Source of the DNA: Bacillota bacterium
GTDB taxonomy: Bacteria > Bacillota > Clostridia > Lachnospirales > Cellulosilyticaceae
Reading direction: 5' to 3'
Length of the DNA: 11,300 bases
Assembly: GCA_023412455.1 (NCBI GenBank)
Contig: JAEYNQ010000213.1
Coordinates: 1-11,300 of the forward strand
Positions 1 through 6,755 of the stretch are shown in pieces. Within the stretch, counting starts at the first letter, position 1, and every line of letters begins with the position of its first letter. The notes below the pieces were generated by a model, which saw nothing but the letters and a program-made list of their open reading frames with translations, was not told the origin of the DNA and made no database searches. The translations under genes and the position numbers were made by a program.

Positions 1-1473
1 GATTATGAAACGATTATACTGGGTAATCAAATTGATCAAGGTTGGTTAAAGGATAGAGAACTAATAGGCTATTACTACAATGAAGACTATAATATATTCC
101 TAGAATTTACGCCTAATAAGGAAATGGTTATATACGATAAGGTTGGGAAAGAGAAGGGGCGAGTAGCTTTAAGAATAGGTGGCAAGGAGGATGACAGTCA
201 AAGGATTACAATAAACCCATTAGATGATAAAAGGTTTAGTATCGATTTGTCTAAAGGAAAGCTTAGTAATAATGAGGTTTTCTTAGAAGCCAATGCCTAT
301 TTTAGAAAAGGTGGAGACAACGATACAAGTCTTCTTGTTTTACAAGATCAAGAACTTGAGTTAGCAAAGCTTACTCGAAAAGAATTTCAAAATCAGCTTA
401 GGACAACAAAAGAGAATATAGAGCTATTTAAAAAACCGTTTCTTACAGAAGAAGAGGCTATTTTATTTACTAAATGGTATATAGGTTATCAAGGACAAGA
501 AATCCCTTCTCATATAGAGGTAGATCATGAAGAAGAAAAGACATATGTGGTTTATGCCTATGATGCCTTAGAGGACAAGAAGGAGAATAGTACTTATCTT
601 ATAGATAAACAAAGCGGAGAAGTTATACCTGTAGGAGAATCCCTTTTTGCAGAAGAAGTAGGGTCCAAAGCTTCTATGGCCTATAAGGTTGAAGACGAGA
701 TGTTATGGATGATAGATGAACAAGATAGTAAAGGACGTTTATTGAATCTAACTACACTATATAAGGACATGGAATCTCAGTTCGATAACTCTATAAGTAA
801 AGGAAGGTATTTAGGGCAACTGGGAGAAAATATTTATTTTACAATAACGCAGCATGAGTTTATGGATAAAGAGTATGGGTTTTATGTGGATGCCATCTAT
901 CGTTACAATCTTCTCGAAAGGAAAGCTACTTTTCTATTAGAAGAGTCAGGTGCACTAAATAGTCCTATAGACATTCATTTTGAACAAGAGAGAGGTACTA
1001 TTACAGTGGAAAATCTAGAGGCACGGGCTTATATTAAGTGTCAACGTATAGATGCTTTAACAGGTGAAGTGTTGGAATATATTGAACCACACTGTGGACG
1101 CAATGGAAACTATTATTTTGCAAAAGAAGAAGGATTAATCTATGAAGTAATCTCTCCTAAAGAGAAAAGGGGCTTTTTTATCTCTGAATATAATGAACAA
1201 ACTAAACAACAAAGGTTAATTTGTAAAATAAGTGGTTCAGATTATTACGATGGAAAGAAAGTTGCCCCCCCAGTTAAGGAGGGAGACCTTATTTACTTTA
1301 TGGATTATGACTATTACTTAACACCTGAAGAGGAGAAGGTAAGTAGAAAGGGTAATCCTGTTTATTGCCAGGTCAATGTAAAAACAGGTCAAGTAAGCAG
1401 AGTAAGCCCAGAGGCCATGAAGGAATATTTTAAGGATAAAGAAGAATTATGTTTTTGGTCATTACAAGATTAA
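1..1473 (+). CDS. Unrecognised protein, 3' portion (5' end outside the window)
   Basis: The frame is open from base 1, so the ATG at 124 is an internal methionine and the true start lies upstream of the window; 490 residues are visible before the TAA. I do not recognise a named family. The visible part is hydrophilic, acidic and rich in aromatic residues, and reads like alternating short beta strands and turns. About 140 residues after the internal Met at 124 there is a PepSY-like stretch (TYVVYAYDAL, then TYLIDKQSGEVI), which is common in secreted or membrane-anchored Firmicute proteins. Repeated strand-like units such as YLGQLGENIYFTI and YRYNLLERKATFLL suggest a beta-propeller or beta-sandwich. 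No transmembrane segment is visible in this part; any signal peptide would be upstream. A small membrane-anchored ORF follows after 22 bp, so the two are probably cotranscribed. An extracytoplasmic location is inferred. That it is coding is near certain; its function is unknown. Confidence 0.85.
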   Translation, partial: DYETIILGNQIDQGWLKDRELIGYYYNEDYNIFLEFTPNKEMVIYDKVGKEKGRVALRIGGKEDDSQRITINPLDDKRFSIDLSKGKLSNNEVFLEANAYFRKGGDNDTSLLVLQDQELELAKLTRKEFQNQLRTTKENIELFKKPFLTEEEAILFTKWYIGYQGQEIPSHIEVDHEEEKTYVVYAYDALEDKKENSTYLIDKQSGEVIPVGESLFAEEVGSKASMAYKVEDEMLWMIDEQDSKGRLLNLTTLYKDMESQFDNSISKGRYLGQLGENIYFTITQHEFMDKEYGFYVDAIYRYNLLERKATFLLEESGALNSPIDIHFEQERGTITVENLEARAYIKCQRIDALTGEVLEYIEPHCGRNGNYYFAKEEGLIYEVISPKEKRGFFISEYNEQTKQQRLICKISGSDYYDGKKVAPPVKEGDLIYFMDYDYYLTPEEEKVSRKGNPVYCQVNVKTGQVSRVSPEAMKEYFKDKEELCFWSLQD

Positions 1474-1495
1474 TAGGAAAGCTGTAGGGAGACAC

Positions 1496-1696
1496 ATGAA
1501 TAAAAAGGGACTTTGGATAAAAAGCGGAATAGCTCTAGCAGTAAGTGCCCTAGCAATAGGGGGTATTGGCCTATTAGGAAAGAAACAACATAAGAAAGAA
1601 GGGGAAAAGGCGCAAGTAGAAAATAAGCCTCGCATCCAATTAGAATGGAGAATTCATTGGAGGAGAGGCTTATTTGTATTTATTACTGTTTATTGA
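1496..1696 (+). CDS. Small membrane-anchored protein, possibly truncated
   Basis: This is a 66-residue ORF with ATG at 1496 and an AGGGAG ribosome binding site at 1486-1491, only 4 nt away. The N-terminus is basic (MNKKGLWIK) and is followed by a hydrophobic helix at about residues 10-29, then a very basic and polar linker (KKQHKKEGEK): an N-terminal signal anchor. From about residue 43 the coding sequence lies inside the inverted repeat 1621-1675, and the last residues (LFVFITVY) are encoded by the T-rich tail of that hairpin, so the C-terminus looks accidental. The stop overlaps the last 7 bp of the convergent MerR gene. It begins 22 bp after the preceding gene, so it is probably in the same operon. 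It could be a genuine small anchor protein, or the N-terminal remnant of a longer extracytoplasmic protein cut short by a deletion at the terminator. No function can be given. Confidence 0.55.
   Translation: MNKKGLWIKSGIALAVSALAIGGIGLLGKKQHKKEGEKAQVENKPRIQLEWRIHWRRGLFVFITVY
1621..1675. terminator. Bidirectional terminator hairpin between convergent genes
   Basis: A perfect 11-bp arm AAATAAGCCTC (1621-1631) pairs with GAGGCTTATTT (1665-1675). Inside it TCCAAT (1635-1640) pairs with ATTGGA (1656-1661), and GAAT (1643-1646) with ATTC (1652-1655), giving one long interrupted stem. T-rich sequence follows on the + strand, and an A-rich run precedes the left arm, which gives T-rich sequence on the - strand. 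The site lies where the + operon and the - MerR gene converge, as expected for a shared terminator. It also lies inside the 3' end of the small ORF. Confidence 0.7.
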
Positions 1697-2418
1697 GCGC
1701 AGTAGTAGGCAATGGCTTTTGATACAAAGGTAGCAGTACTGGGGCCACCTGCTTGGTCAATGGTTTCAGTAAAACGGCTATCTGCACTGTACATGAGACC
1801 AAGGCCAGCTAGAATTTCCTTGGTGCAGTTATAGAAGTGATCTGTAATGGTTTGCTGCAAGCTTTTGACTTGAGCTTGAACAGCTTCTGATTCTGGAGCT
1901 TGCTCCTTCATGGCGCCAAGAAGCTTAAACTGCTCCATAAGAACGTCGTTCATCTTCGCCCAATCCTCCTTTGTGTGATTCTTGGTCTTTTGCTCAAACT
2001 CCTCGTAAGCAGGGCTTTGACCCCAACTTTTCTTGGCTTCAGCAGCATACTCATCTATCTTTTGTGTATTAAAGGCTTTAAAATCCAAATGCTTCACTCC
2101 CATCATTTTTATTCCAAGAGCAAGGTCAATAAGGTTGTCTAAATGCTCCTTTTTGAGGCGCAGTAGTTCAATTTGTTGATCCAATGCTTTGTTTCGGTCA
2201 AAGTGAGGAGAATCCACAATCTCTTTAATGGTCTTAAGTGGAAACTCTAATTCACGGAACAATAAAATGGATTGTAATCGCTCGAGAGCTGTATCGTCAT
2301 ACAGTCTATAGTTGGCTTCAGTGAGATGACTAGGGCTTAAGAGACCTATCTGATCATAATAGTGGAGAGTACGTACGCTAACTCCTGTCTGCTTGCTCAC
2401 TTCATTTACGGTCATCAT
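1690..2418 (-). CDS. MerR-family transcriptional regulator with TipAS drug-binding domain (TipAL/Mta type)
   Basis: This is a DNA-binding activator of 242 residues, near the usual TipAL length of about 250. Residues 3-70 form the MerR winged helix: TVNEVSKQTGVSVRTLHYYDQIGLL, then the NYRLYDD wing and a second helical motif. Residues 75-100 form the dimerising coiled coil (LDQQIELLRLKKEHLDNL). Residues 120-242 form a TipAS-type ligand domain ending in the conserved HFYNCT and SADSRFTE segments. Cys198 in HFYNCT appears to match the cysteine that attacks thiopeptides in TipAL. The start is the ATG at 2416-2418 (a second ATG follows directly), with AAAAGGAG at 2429-2436 as ribosome binding site. 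An ATG further upstream at 2475 is excluded because it lies within the -10 box of the predicted promoter. Family knowledge suggests activation of drug-efflux or self-protection genes by cationic or thiopeptide-like compounds; no transporter gene is adjacent, so the target is unknown apart from likely autoregulation. Confidence 0.93.
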   Translation of the reverse strand: MMTVNEVSKQTGVSVRTLHYYDQIGLLSPSHLTEANYRLYDDTALERLQSILLFRELEFPLKTIKEIVDSPHFDRNKALDQQIELLRLKKEHLDNLIDLALGIKMMGVKHLDFKAFNTQKIDEYAAEAKKSWGQSPAYEEFEQKTKNHTKEDWAKMNDVLMEQFKLLGAMKEQAPESEAVQAQVKSLQQTITDHFYNCTKEILAGLGLMYSADSRFTETIDQAGGPSTATFVSKAIAYYCAQ

Positions 2419-2470
2419 TATCCAGACACTCCTTTTATGTGAAATGATATGACTTTCTCTTGTTAGCTTT

Positions 2471-2501
2471 AGCATATACTATAACGTTACGTAAGAGTCA
2501 A
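2471..2501 (-). promoter_or_regulatory. MerR-type autoregulated promoter with 19-bp spacer
   Basis: On the - strand the -35 is TTGACT (2496-2501) and the -10 is TATGCT (2471-2476), separated by exactly 19 bp (2477-2495). The overlong spacer is the hallmark of promoters twisted into an active state by MerR proteins. The spacer and its edge carry an imperfect dyad, ACTCTTACGTA / AACGTTATAGT, the usual place for a MerR-family operator. Transcription would begin near 2464, about 46 nt before the chosen start codon at 2418. Confidence 0.75.
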
Positions 2502-2669
2502 GAGAAGAATGCACTTTTTTAAAATTGCTATTTACTCGTATTTGTATTAACATATACCATAATCATTTAGAGAATAATAGTTAATAATGATAAGTAATGT
2601 TATTTTTTATTACAATCAGTAGTAGATAAAAAATAATGTCAATAAATAATAGAAAGGGGAAATAATAGG

Positions 2670-4067
2670 ATGATGACACTTATTTTGTTGCCAAGCTTTA
2701 TTATTGTACTAGGGGTAATTCTTTTGGAGATGGGAGATATGGGAAAAGTAAAGCGGCAGGTTTTATTAGGTGTAACCCTGCCTATGGAAGCATTTGAACG
2801 AGAAGAGGTTAAAGCTATTCAAAAGGCCTATCAATTACGATTGAAATGGTTTAGACGCGTAGCAATACTTACTGTCTTACTTTTTATAGCTTTATTTTCA
2901 CAAAAGATTAGTATTCAGATGATTTATTTTATAGTTTGGACGGTTGCAGTGTGTATAGCCCCTATGATGTTGCCTTTACCTTATTATAAAAAGTTAAAGG
3001 CACTCAAGCTAGAACAAGGATGGTTGGTAGGGAAAAGGTGGGAGATGCCTAAGGAGAGTAAAGGATTAGAGTTAGGTAAACAAAAAAACTTTTCTCATAA
3101 ATGGTTTTATGGTTTATTGCTCTTCCCTTTGCTGAGTGGGGGAGTATACTTTATCATGCCTGATGAGGCATATGGCAAGATGGCTATCTTATTTATGAGT
3201 TTTCAACTCCTAATGGTCTTTATTTTCATTGGGAGCAATCGAATAGTTGAAAAGGTAAAGGGGAAGGCTTATAGTGACAACGATAAGATAAATACTACAG
3301 TCAATAGCTTAGAAAAAAGGAATTTATCCTACATACTTCTCGGAAGTGGAGTGAGTACAGGGGTTATTTTACTTGTTGTAGAGCTGGGGGTAGTACAGCT
3401 TCTGAGATGGAATACAGTGACACTAACTGTTTGTATAAGTTGCATTGTGCTACTTCAAGTAGGGGGAATATTAGCTATTTATAAGGTAACTCAAAAGAAA
3501 ATTGAAGGGCTTATAGGAAAAGACCAAGGAGCTATGCTAGTAGATGAGGATGCCTATTGGATAAATGGTCAAATATACTGTAATCCAGAAAATCCTGCCC
3601 TGTTTGTAAGTAAACGAATAGGAATAGGTTCAGGACTTAATATGGGCAATCCAAAGGCAAAGCTTATGGCATGGATTGTGGGGATTTTTGTAAGTATACT
3701 TCTTATTTATAGTATAGGAACACTAGTAATTTTAGATTTTTCCACGCCTCGTATAAGTATTCAACCTGAAGGAGAAGTACAAATTGATTATCCGATGTAC
3801 AACGAAAGCTTTCGAATACAAGATATCCAAGAAATCGAATTACTTCAGGAATTGCCACCTAGTAGTAAAGTGAATGGTGCAAGTACGGATACTTATGCAA
3901 GGGGTTATTTTTTGGTGAAGGGTTATGGAGAAGTGAAGGGGTACTGGTATGTGGATTCAGCTCCGTATATAGTTATTAAATTGCCGGATAGAACCATTGT
4001 TTTAGGAGAAGCTTATTCTGAGGAGACACGAGCTCTTTATGAAGCCTTGGTTCAAGCTAGAAAATAG
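2670..4067 (+). CDS. Polytopic membrane protein with DUF5808-like motif and C-terminal PH-like domain
   Basis: This is a 465-residue membrane protein. Hydrophobic helices are visible at about residues 3-19, 63-78, 84-103, 145-162, 170-188, 220-240, 250-270 and 333-355, roughly eight in all. Residues 293-325 (AYWINGQIYCNPENPALFVSKRIGIG and following) match the DUF5808 pattern of a W..G..YYNPDDPR.FVPKR type. The last 110 residues are soluble and strand-rich (RISIQPEGEVQIDY, YFLVKGYGEVKGYWY, YIVIKLPDRTIVLG), like a bacterial PH domain. The ATG at 2670 has AAAGGGG at 2653-2659, 10 nt upstream; a second ATG follows directly. A 72-bp gap without a good terminator separates it from the ECF sigma gene, so it may belong to the same envelope-stress group. 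In Firmicutes such proteins often sit beside regulators, but their biochemical role is not established. Family call by eye. Confidence 0.8.
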   Translation: MMTLILLPSFIIVLGVILLEMGDMGKVKRQVLLGVTLPMEAFEREEVKAIQKAYQLRLKWFRRVAILTVLLFIALFSQKISIQMIYFIVWTVAVCIAPMMLPLPYYKKLKALKLEQGWLVGKRWEMPKESKGLELGKQKNFSHKWFYGLLLFPLLSGGVYFIMPDEAYGKMAILFMSFQLLMVFIFIGSNRIVEKVKGKAYSDNDKINTTVNSLEKRNLSYILLGSGVSTGVILLVVELGVVQLLRWNTVTLTVCISCIVLLQVGGILAIYKVTQKKIEGLIGKDQGAMLVDEDAYWINGQIYCNPENPALFVSKRIGIGSGLNMGNPKAKLMAWIVGIFVSILLIYSIGTLVILDFSTPRISIQPEGEVQIDYPMYNESFRIQDIQEIELLQELPPSSKVNGASTDTYARGYFLVKGYGEVKGYWYVDSAPYIVIKLPDRTIVLGEAYSEETRALYEALVQARK

Positions 4068-4139
4068 GTAAATTCTTTTTAGTTTCCAATGAACTTTTTG
4101 GGAAGTTGATGACTCTTAGGAAGGGGAAGAGGTGATGAG

Positions 4140-4520
4140 GTGGAGGTAGTAACTTTAGTAAAACAAGCCCAAAAAGGAGATAAGGAAGCACTTATTCAGT
4201 TAGTAATGGCTGAGAAAGTAGCTTATTATAAATTAGCATATATTTTGGTAAAAGATAGGGAAGAAGCTTTAGATAGCTTACAAGATATGATTGTTATTTT
4301 ATATGAAAATATAGGTAAACTGAAAGACGAAACGGCTTTTTATAGTTGGAGTAAGACAATTTTGGTGAATCGGTGCAAAAAGAGATTAAAGGATAAAAAG
4401 AAGGTCATTTCTTTAGAAGCTATCAAGGAAGAGACAAAAGAGGAGGGATTTTGCATCAAAAAGGTTTGGAGGGGGAATGGTCACAGAAGGATAAAAAGTT
4501 ACTCATCGAAGAGGCCTTAA
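4140..4520 (+). CDS. ECF sigma factor, region 2 half (frame changes before region 4)
   Basis: This frame encodes the N-terminal half of an extracytoplasmic-function sigma factor, which would bind core RNA polymerase and the -10 element. Residues 1-30 (MEVVTLVKQAQKGDKEALIQL) are a typical ECF start. Residues 31-85 carry region 2: YYKLAYILVKDREEALDSLQDM, the helix IVILYENI, then FYSWSKTILVNRCKKRLK. Residues 86-104 (KKKVISLEAIKEETKEEGF) are the usual linker into region 4. After about residue 104 the frame loses resemblance (KKVWRGNGHRRIKS) and stops at 4520, while region 4 continues in the -1 frame from about 4451-4463. The start is GTG at 4140 with GAGGTG at 4129-4134; the nearby ATG at 4135 is in another frame and hits a stop at once. 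Joined across a -1 shift at 4463 the product would be 185 residues, a normal ECF length. It may be a broken gene, a recoded gene or a split sigma factor. Confidence 0.75.
   Translation: MEVVTLVKQAQKGDKEALIQLVMAEKVAYYKLAYILVKDREEALDSLQDMIVILYENIGKLKDETAFYSWSKTILVNRCKKRLKDKKKVISLEAIKEETKEEGFCIKKVWRGNGHRRIKSYSSKRP
4441..4463 (+). promoter_or_regulatory. Candidate -1 frameshift signal (internal Shine-Dalgarno plus slippery heptamer)
   Basis: AGGAGG occupies 4441-4446. After exactly 10 nt comes C-AAA-AAG (4457-4463), phased in the region 2 frame so that tRNA-Lys on AAG could slip back to AAA. In E. coli dnaX an internal Shine-Dalgarno 10 nt upstream of A-AAA-AAG stimulates -1 shifting; here the first base is C, not A, so only the A-site part is ideal. 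I see no convincing downstream stem. The slip gives FCIKK then GLEGEWSQ, leading straight into region 4. A purine-rich Glu/Gly-coding stretch could make AGGAGG by chance. Confidence 0.3.
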
Positions 4521-4696
4521 CTCAGCTAGGAAATAAACATCAAGAAGTAATAAAGCTAAGGTATTTTCTCGATCTTTCATATGAAGCGATTAGCCAGTTA
4601 TTAGGCATTCCTTTAGGGACAGTGAAATCCCGTTTAGCTGTTGGACTTAAGCAATTGGAAGAAATAATAGGAGGTGAAAGACATGAGAAGGGCTGA
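4451..4696 (+). CDS. ECF sigma factor, region 4 half (-1 frame relative to region 2)
   Basis: This frame holds a complete region 4, the helix-turn-helix that reads the -35 element: LLIEEALTQLGNKHQEVIKLRYFLDLSYEAISQLLGIPLGTVKSRL, followed by the C-terminal helix AVGLKQLEEIIG. The frame is open from about 4397 and the first possible start is TTG at 4451, preceded by AGGAGG at 4441-4446 at a short 4-nt spacing. It could therefore be translated separately, or be reached by a -1 shift from the region 2 frame within the 4397-4520 overlap. The stop TGA at 4694-4696 overlaps the start of the next gene (ATG 4683) by 14 bp, so the downstream regulator is translationally coupled to this half. A 1-nt deletion in the T run 4449-4452 or the A run 4458-4462 of an originally intact gene would give the same picture. 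Confidence 0.72.
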   Translation: MHQKGLEGEWSQKDKKLLIEEALTQLGNKHQEVIKLRYFLDLSYEAISQLLGIPLGTVKSRLAVGLKQLEEIIGGERHEKG

Positions 4697-5981
4697 GGAA
4701 TTATTAGAAGAACTACATCAGGAGTATGACACCGTAGATATCCCTGAAGACTTAGAAGAAAAACTAAGAGGGGCTCTTTCAACGACAACCAAAGTACCAC
4801 TAAAATCCAAAAGATGGCTTTCTGGAGTAGTTGCTTTAAGTATAGCTACTTTGGTGATTGGTACTAACTTTTCTACTTTTGCCTATTATGGTAAACGCTT
4901 AATAGGATATGATACCATTATGAATGGGCAGCTACAAACCCTTAATAATTTAGGCAAGGGGCAAGCAATTAATAAACCCCATACCTTTTCAACGGGGGTA
5001 ACTGTGACTTTAGACGGGATTATGCTAGATGATACACAACTCCTTGCTTTTTATACCATTTATTCCCCTCATGAGAAAATAGATGAGCTTCATATAAGAG
5101 AAGGCTTAAAAGGCACGTTTAAAACGTATCGACAAGAAGGTGGTCAAGGGGAGTTTAATGAATCAAGACAAGAAGTAAAATGGGTAATGAGTTTTGAACC
5201 ACCTGCTTTTTATGAGAAAAATCTAATCTTTAAGGTGGAGCTTTTTAAAGGTTCGGTAGTGGAAAGTGGTGAGATTGCCTTTACATTAGACCGAGAAAAG
5301 GCCATGGGGAATGTCCTTAAACAACGAATTAATCAAACCGTTAAAGTAGAAGATACGCATTTAACAATAGATACTCTTGTAGCAGCACCTACAAGGTGTG
5401 TGATTAATGGAACCATCGAAGATAGTTTTGACTTGCTAAAAAGGCAGTTAGGGTATAAACATTATCACCCCATAGAAGTCCAGCTTATTCTAAAAGCCAA
5501 TGGAGAGGCCCTTAATGAACAAGGTGGGGGTATGAGTATAAATAGTCAGGGGATTCGTTTTACAAGAGAATTTGATGCCCTTCCAGAACCCCTAACATCT
5601 CTTGAGCTTATGGTTACGCGTCTTACTATTGATAAGGAAACCGAAGCTAGCTTGAATTTAGAAGAGGGAAATGTACCTTGGGAGATGATGATAGAAGGGC
5701 AAAAGGTTATACTCAATGAGGTACAAGAAAAAGAGGGGTATACTTTACTAACATTAACAACCCAGGATAATGTCTTACTCTCAAAGGTGTATCTAGAAAT
5801 AGATGGCAAGAAGATAGAGCTTGAAGGGACCGATGAAGGAGCCTTGACTAAAACAGAAGAAGGTGTATTTCATACACGTACTTTAAGATTTCCTGCCACA
5901 GGTCATAGACTACGTTTCGTTGTAGAACGTATACTCTATCCAGAAAACGGTCAGCAAGTAATAACCCTCCCGATCAAATAA
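4683..5981 (+). CDS. DUF4179/DUF5643 membrane-anchored protein, probable anti-sigma factor of the ECF sigma
   Basis: The chosen start is ATG 4683, because AGGAGG at 4669-4674 lies 8 nt before it; the in-frame GTG at 4674 would overlap that ribosome binding site. The product has 432 residues. Residues 1-40 are an acidic, helical cytoplasmic segment (RRAEELLEELHQEYDTVDIPEDLEEKL), in the place where such proteins bind sigma. Residues 45-67 form one transmembrane helix. Residues 68-135 fit the DUF4179 pattern (FSTGVTVTLDGIMLDDTQL, then LLAFYTIYS). Residues of about 220-330 fit DUF5643, and the rest is strand-rich and extracytoplasmic. The gene overlaps the sigma factor's region 4 frame by 14 bp, the classic arrangement of a sigma and its regulator. 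Inferred role: hold the ECF sigma at the membrane until an envelope signal acts on the outer domains. No convincing terminator follows. Confidence 0.85.
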   Translation: MRRAEELLEELHQEYDTVDIPEDLEEKLRGALSTTTKVPLKSKRWLSGVVALSIATLVIGTNFSTFAYYGKRLIGYDTIMNGQLQTLNNLGKGQAINKPHTFSTGVTVTLDGIMLDDTQLLAFYTIYSPHEKIDELHIREGLKGTFKTYRQEGGQGEFNESRQEVKWVMSFEPPAFYEKNLIFKVELFKGSVVESGEIAFTLDREKAMGNVLKQRINQTVKVEDTHLTIDTLVAAPTRCVINGTIEDSFDLLKRQLGYKHYHPIEVQLILKANGEALNEQGGGMSINSQGIRFTREFDALPEPLTSLELMVTRLTIDKETEASLNLEEGNVPWEMMIEGQKVILNEVQEKEGYTLLTLTTQDNVLLSKVYLEIDGKKIELEGTDEGALTKTEEGVFHTRTLRFPATGHRLRFVVERILYPENGQQVITLPIK

Positions 5982-6079
5982 GATAAAAACTATAAATAGG
6001 CTCTACAAAATCTGATGGAAGGTCTTTATAGATTAAAGGCATTAGTGCGTTTGTTTATATAAAGTTTATGTTTTTAATA

Positions 6080-6108
6080 TTGACAATATTATAAAAAGAT
6101 AATATATT
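6080..6108 (+). promoter_or_regulatory. Sigma-A promoter of the flavoprotein operon
   Basis: A perfect TTGACA (6080-6085) is separated by 17 bp from TATATT (6103-6108). Transcription would start near 6115, leaving a leader of about 64 nt before the ATG at 6179. The -35 box is flanked by a short dyad, AATATT-GAC-AATATT (6076-6090), and the start region carries a 13-bp palindrome, AAGGT-ATT-ACCTT (6121-6133); either could be a repressor site. Confidence 0.75.
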
Positions 6109-6178
6109 ACTGGTATGAGTAAGGTATTACCTTTTTTGTATGACAAGCAGGGAATAGTGTAAAAGGGGAGAAGTGAGT

Positions 6179-6694
6179 ATGAAAACATTAGTAGTATATA
6201 CTTCCAAGTATGGCGCAACAGAAGAATGTGCAAAGCAGATTGAAAAGGGTTTAGAGGGTCAAGTAGAAAAGGTAAATCTTTTAGAAAAGCAACCTAAGGA
6301 GCTTAAGAGTTTTGATAAAGTGATACTAGGTACACCTATTTATGCAGGAAATATGAGTAAAGAAATTAAAAACTTTTATGCCACGCATAAGGAAGAACTA
6401 GCTCATAAAAAGGTAGGACTGTTTATAAGTTGTCTAGACCTTTCTAAAGTGGAGGAATACATAAAGTTGGGCTTTGGTGAAGAAGGGATAAAAGGGTTAG
6501 TGATTCAAAAAGGTTGTGGTGGCATTCTTGACTTTAAAAAACTCAATTTCTTTGAAAGAACCATCTGCAAATTGATAAGTAAGAAAGAAAAAGATGAGGC
6601 AGGTAACCCCCTCAAAATAACAAGGCAAACGGTTCTTTCACGTATAGATGAAGGGGCCATTAAAGAATTTGTGAGAGTTATTAATAACGCTTAG
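6179..6694 (+). CDS. Flavodoxin-domain protein (HemG-like, flavodoxin_5 type)
   Basis: This is a 171-residue cytoplasmic FMN-binding protein. The N-terminus KTLVVYTSKYGATEECAKQI is a beta strand followed by the phosphate-binding loop of the flavodoxin fold. Further in, VILGTPIYAGNMSKEIKNF is the second FMN-contacting segment, and KVGLFISCLDLSK the next strand. The size and the GTPIYAG motif resemble flavodoxin-domain proteins related to the menaquinone-dependent protoporphyrinogen oxidase HemG, but no haem genes are nearby, so that activity should not be assumed. I chose ATG 6179 because AAGGGGAG at 6163-6170 is 8 nt away; the in-frame GTG at 6173 would be only 2 nt from it. It is the first gene of a three-gene flavoprotein operon under the promoter at 6080-6108, with 61 bp to the next gene. 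Confidence 0.88.
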   Translation: MKTLVVYTSKYGATEECAKQIEKGLEGQVEKVNLLEKQPKELKSFDKVILGTPIYAGNMSKEIKNFYATHKEELAHKKVGLFISCLDLSKVEEYIKLGFGEEGIKGLVIQKGCGGILDFKKLNFFERTICKLISKKEKDEAGNPLKITRQTVLSRIDEGAIKEFVRVINNA

Positions 6695-6755
6695 GAGTTA
6701 GGTAAGGGACAGGGTAATCTAAGAAATAGAGGTTGAGATAAAGGAGTATGGGGAA

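Noticed and set aside
1900..2142. 80-codon plus-strand open frame within the MerR gene
   Set aside because: It is fully opposite the well-supported TipAS-domain gene and its hydrophobic look is a by-product of the reverse strand.
2502..2669. Possible promoter for the DUF5808-like gene (TTGCTA with TAACAT at 17 bp)
   Set aside because: Both boxes match only 4 of 6 bases in very AT-rich sequence, where such pairs are frequent by chance.
4394..4400. T-AAA-AAG heptamer as an alternative frameshift site in the sigma gene
   Set aside because: Shifting here would replace the good linker KKKVISLEAIKEE with EGHFFRSYQGRDK, unlike any ECF sigma, and there is no Shine-Dalgarno at the right distance.
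5990..6031. CTATAAA/TTTATAG inverted repeat after the DUF4179 gene as a terminator
   Set aside because: The stem is only 7 A/T-rich pairs with a loop of about 28 nt and no T run, so it is too weak to call.
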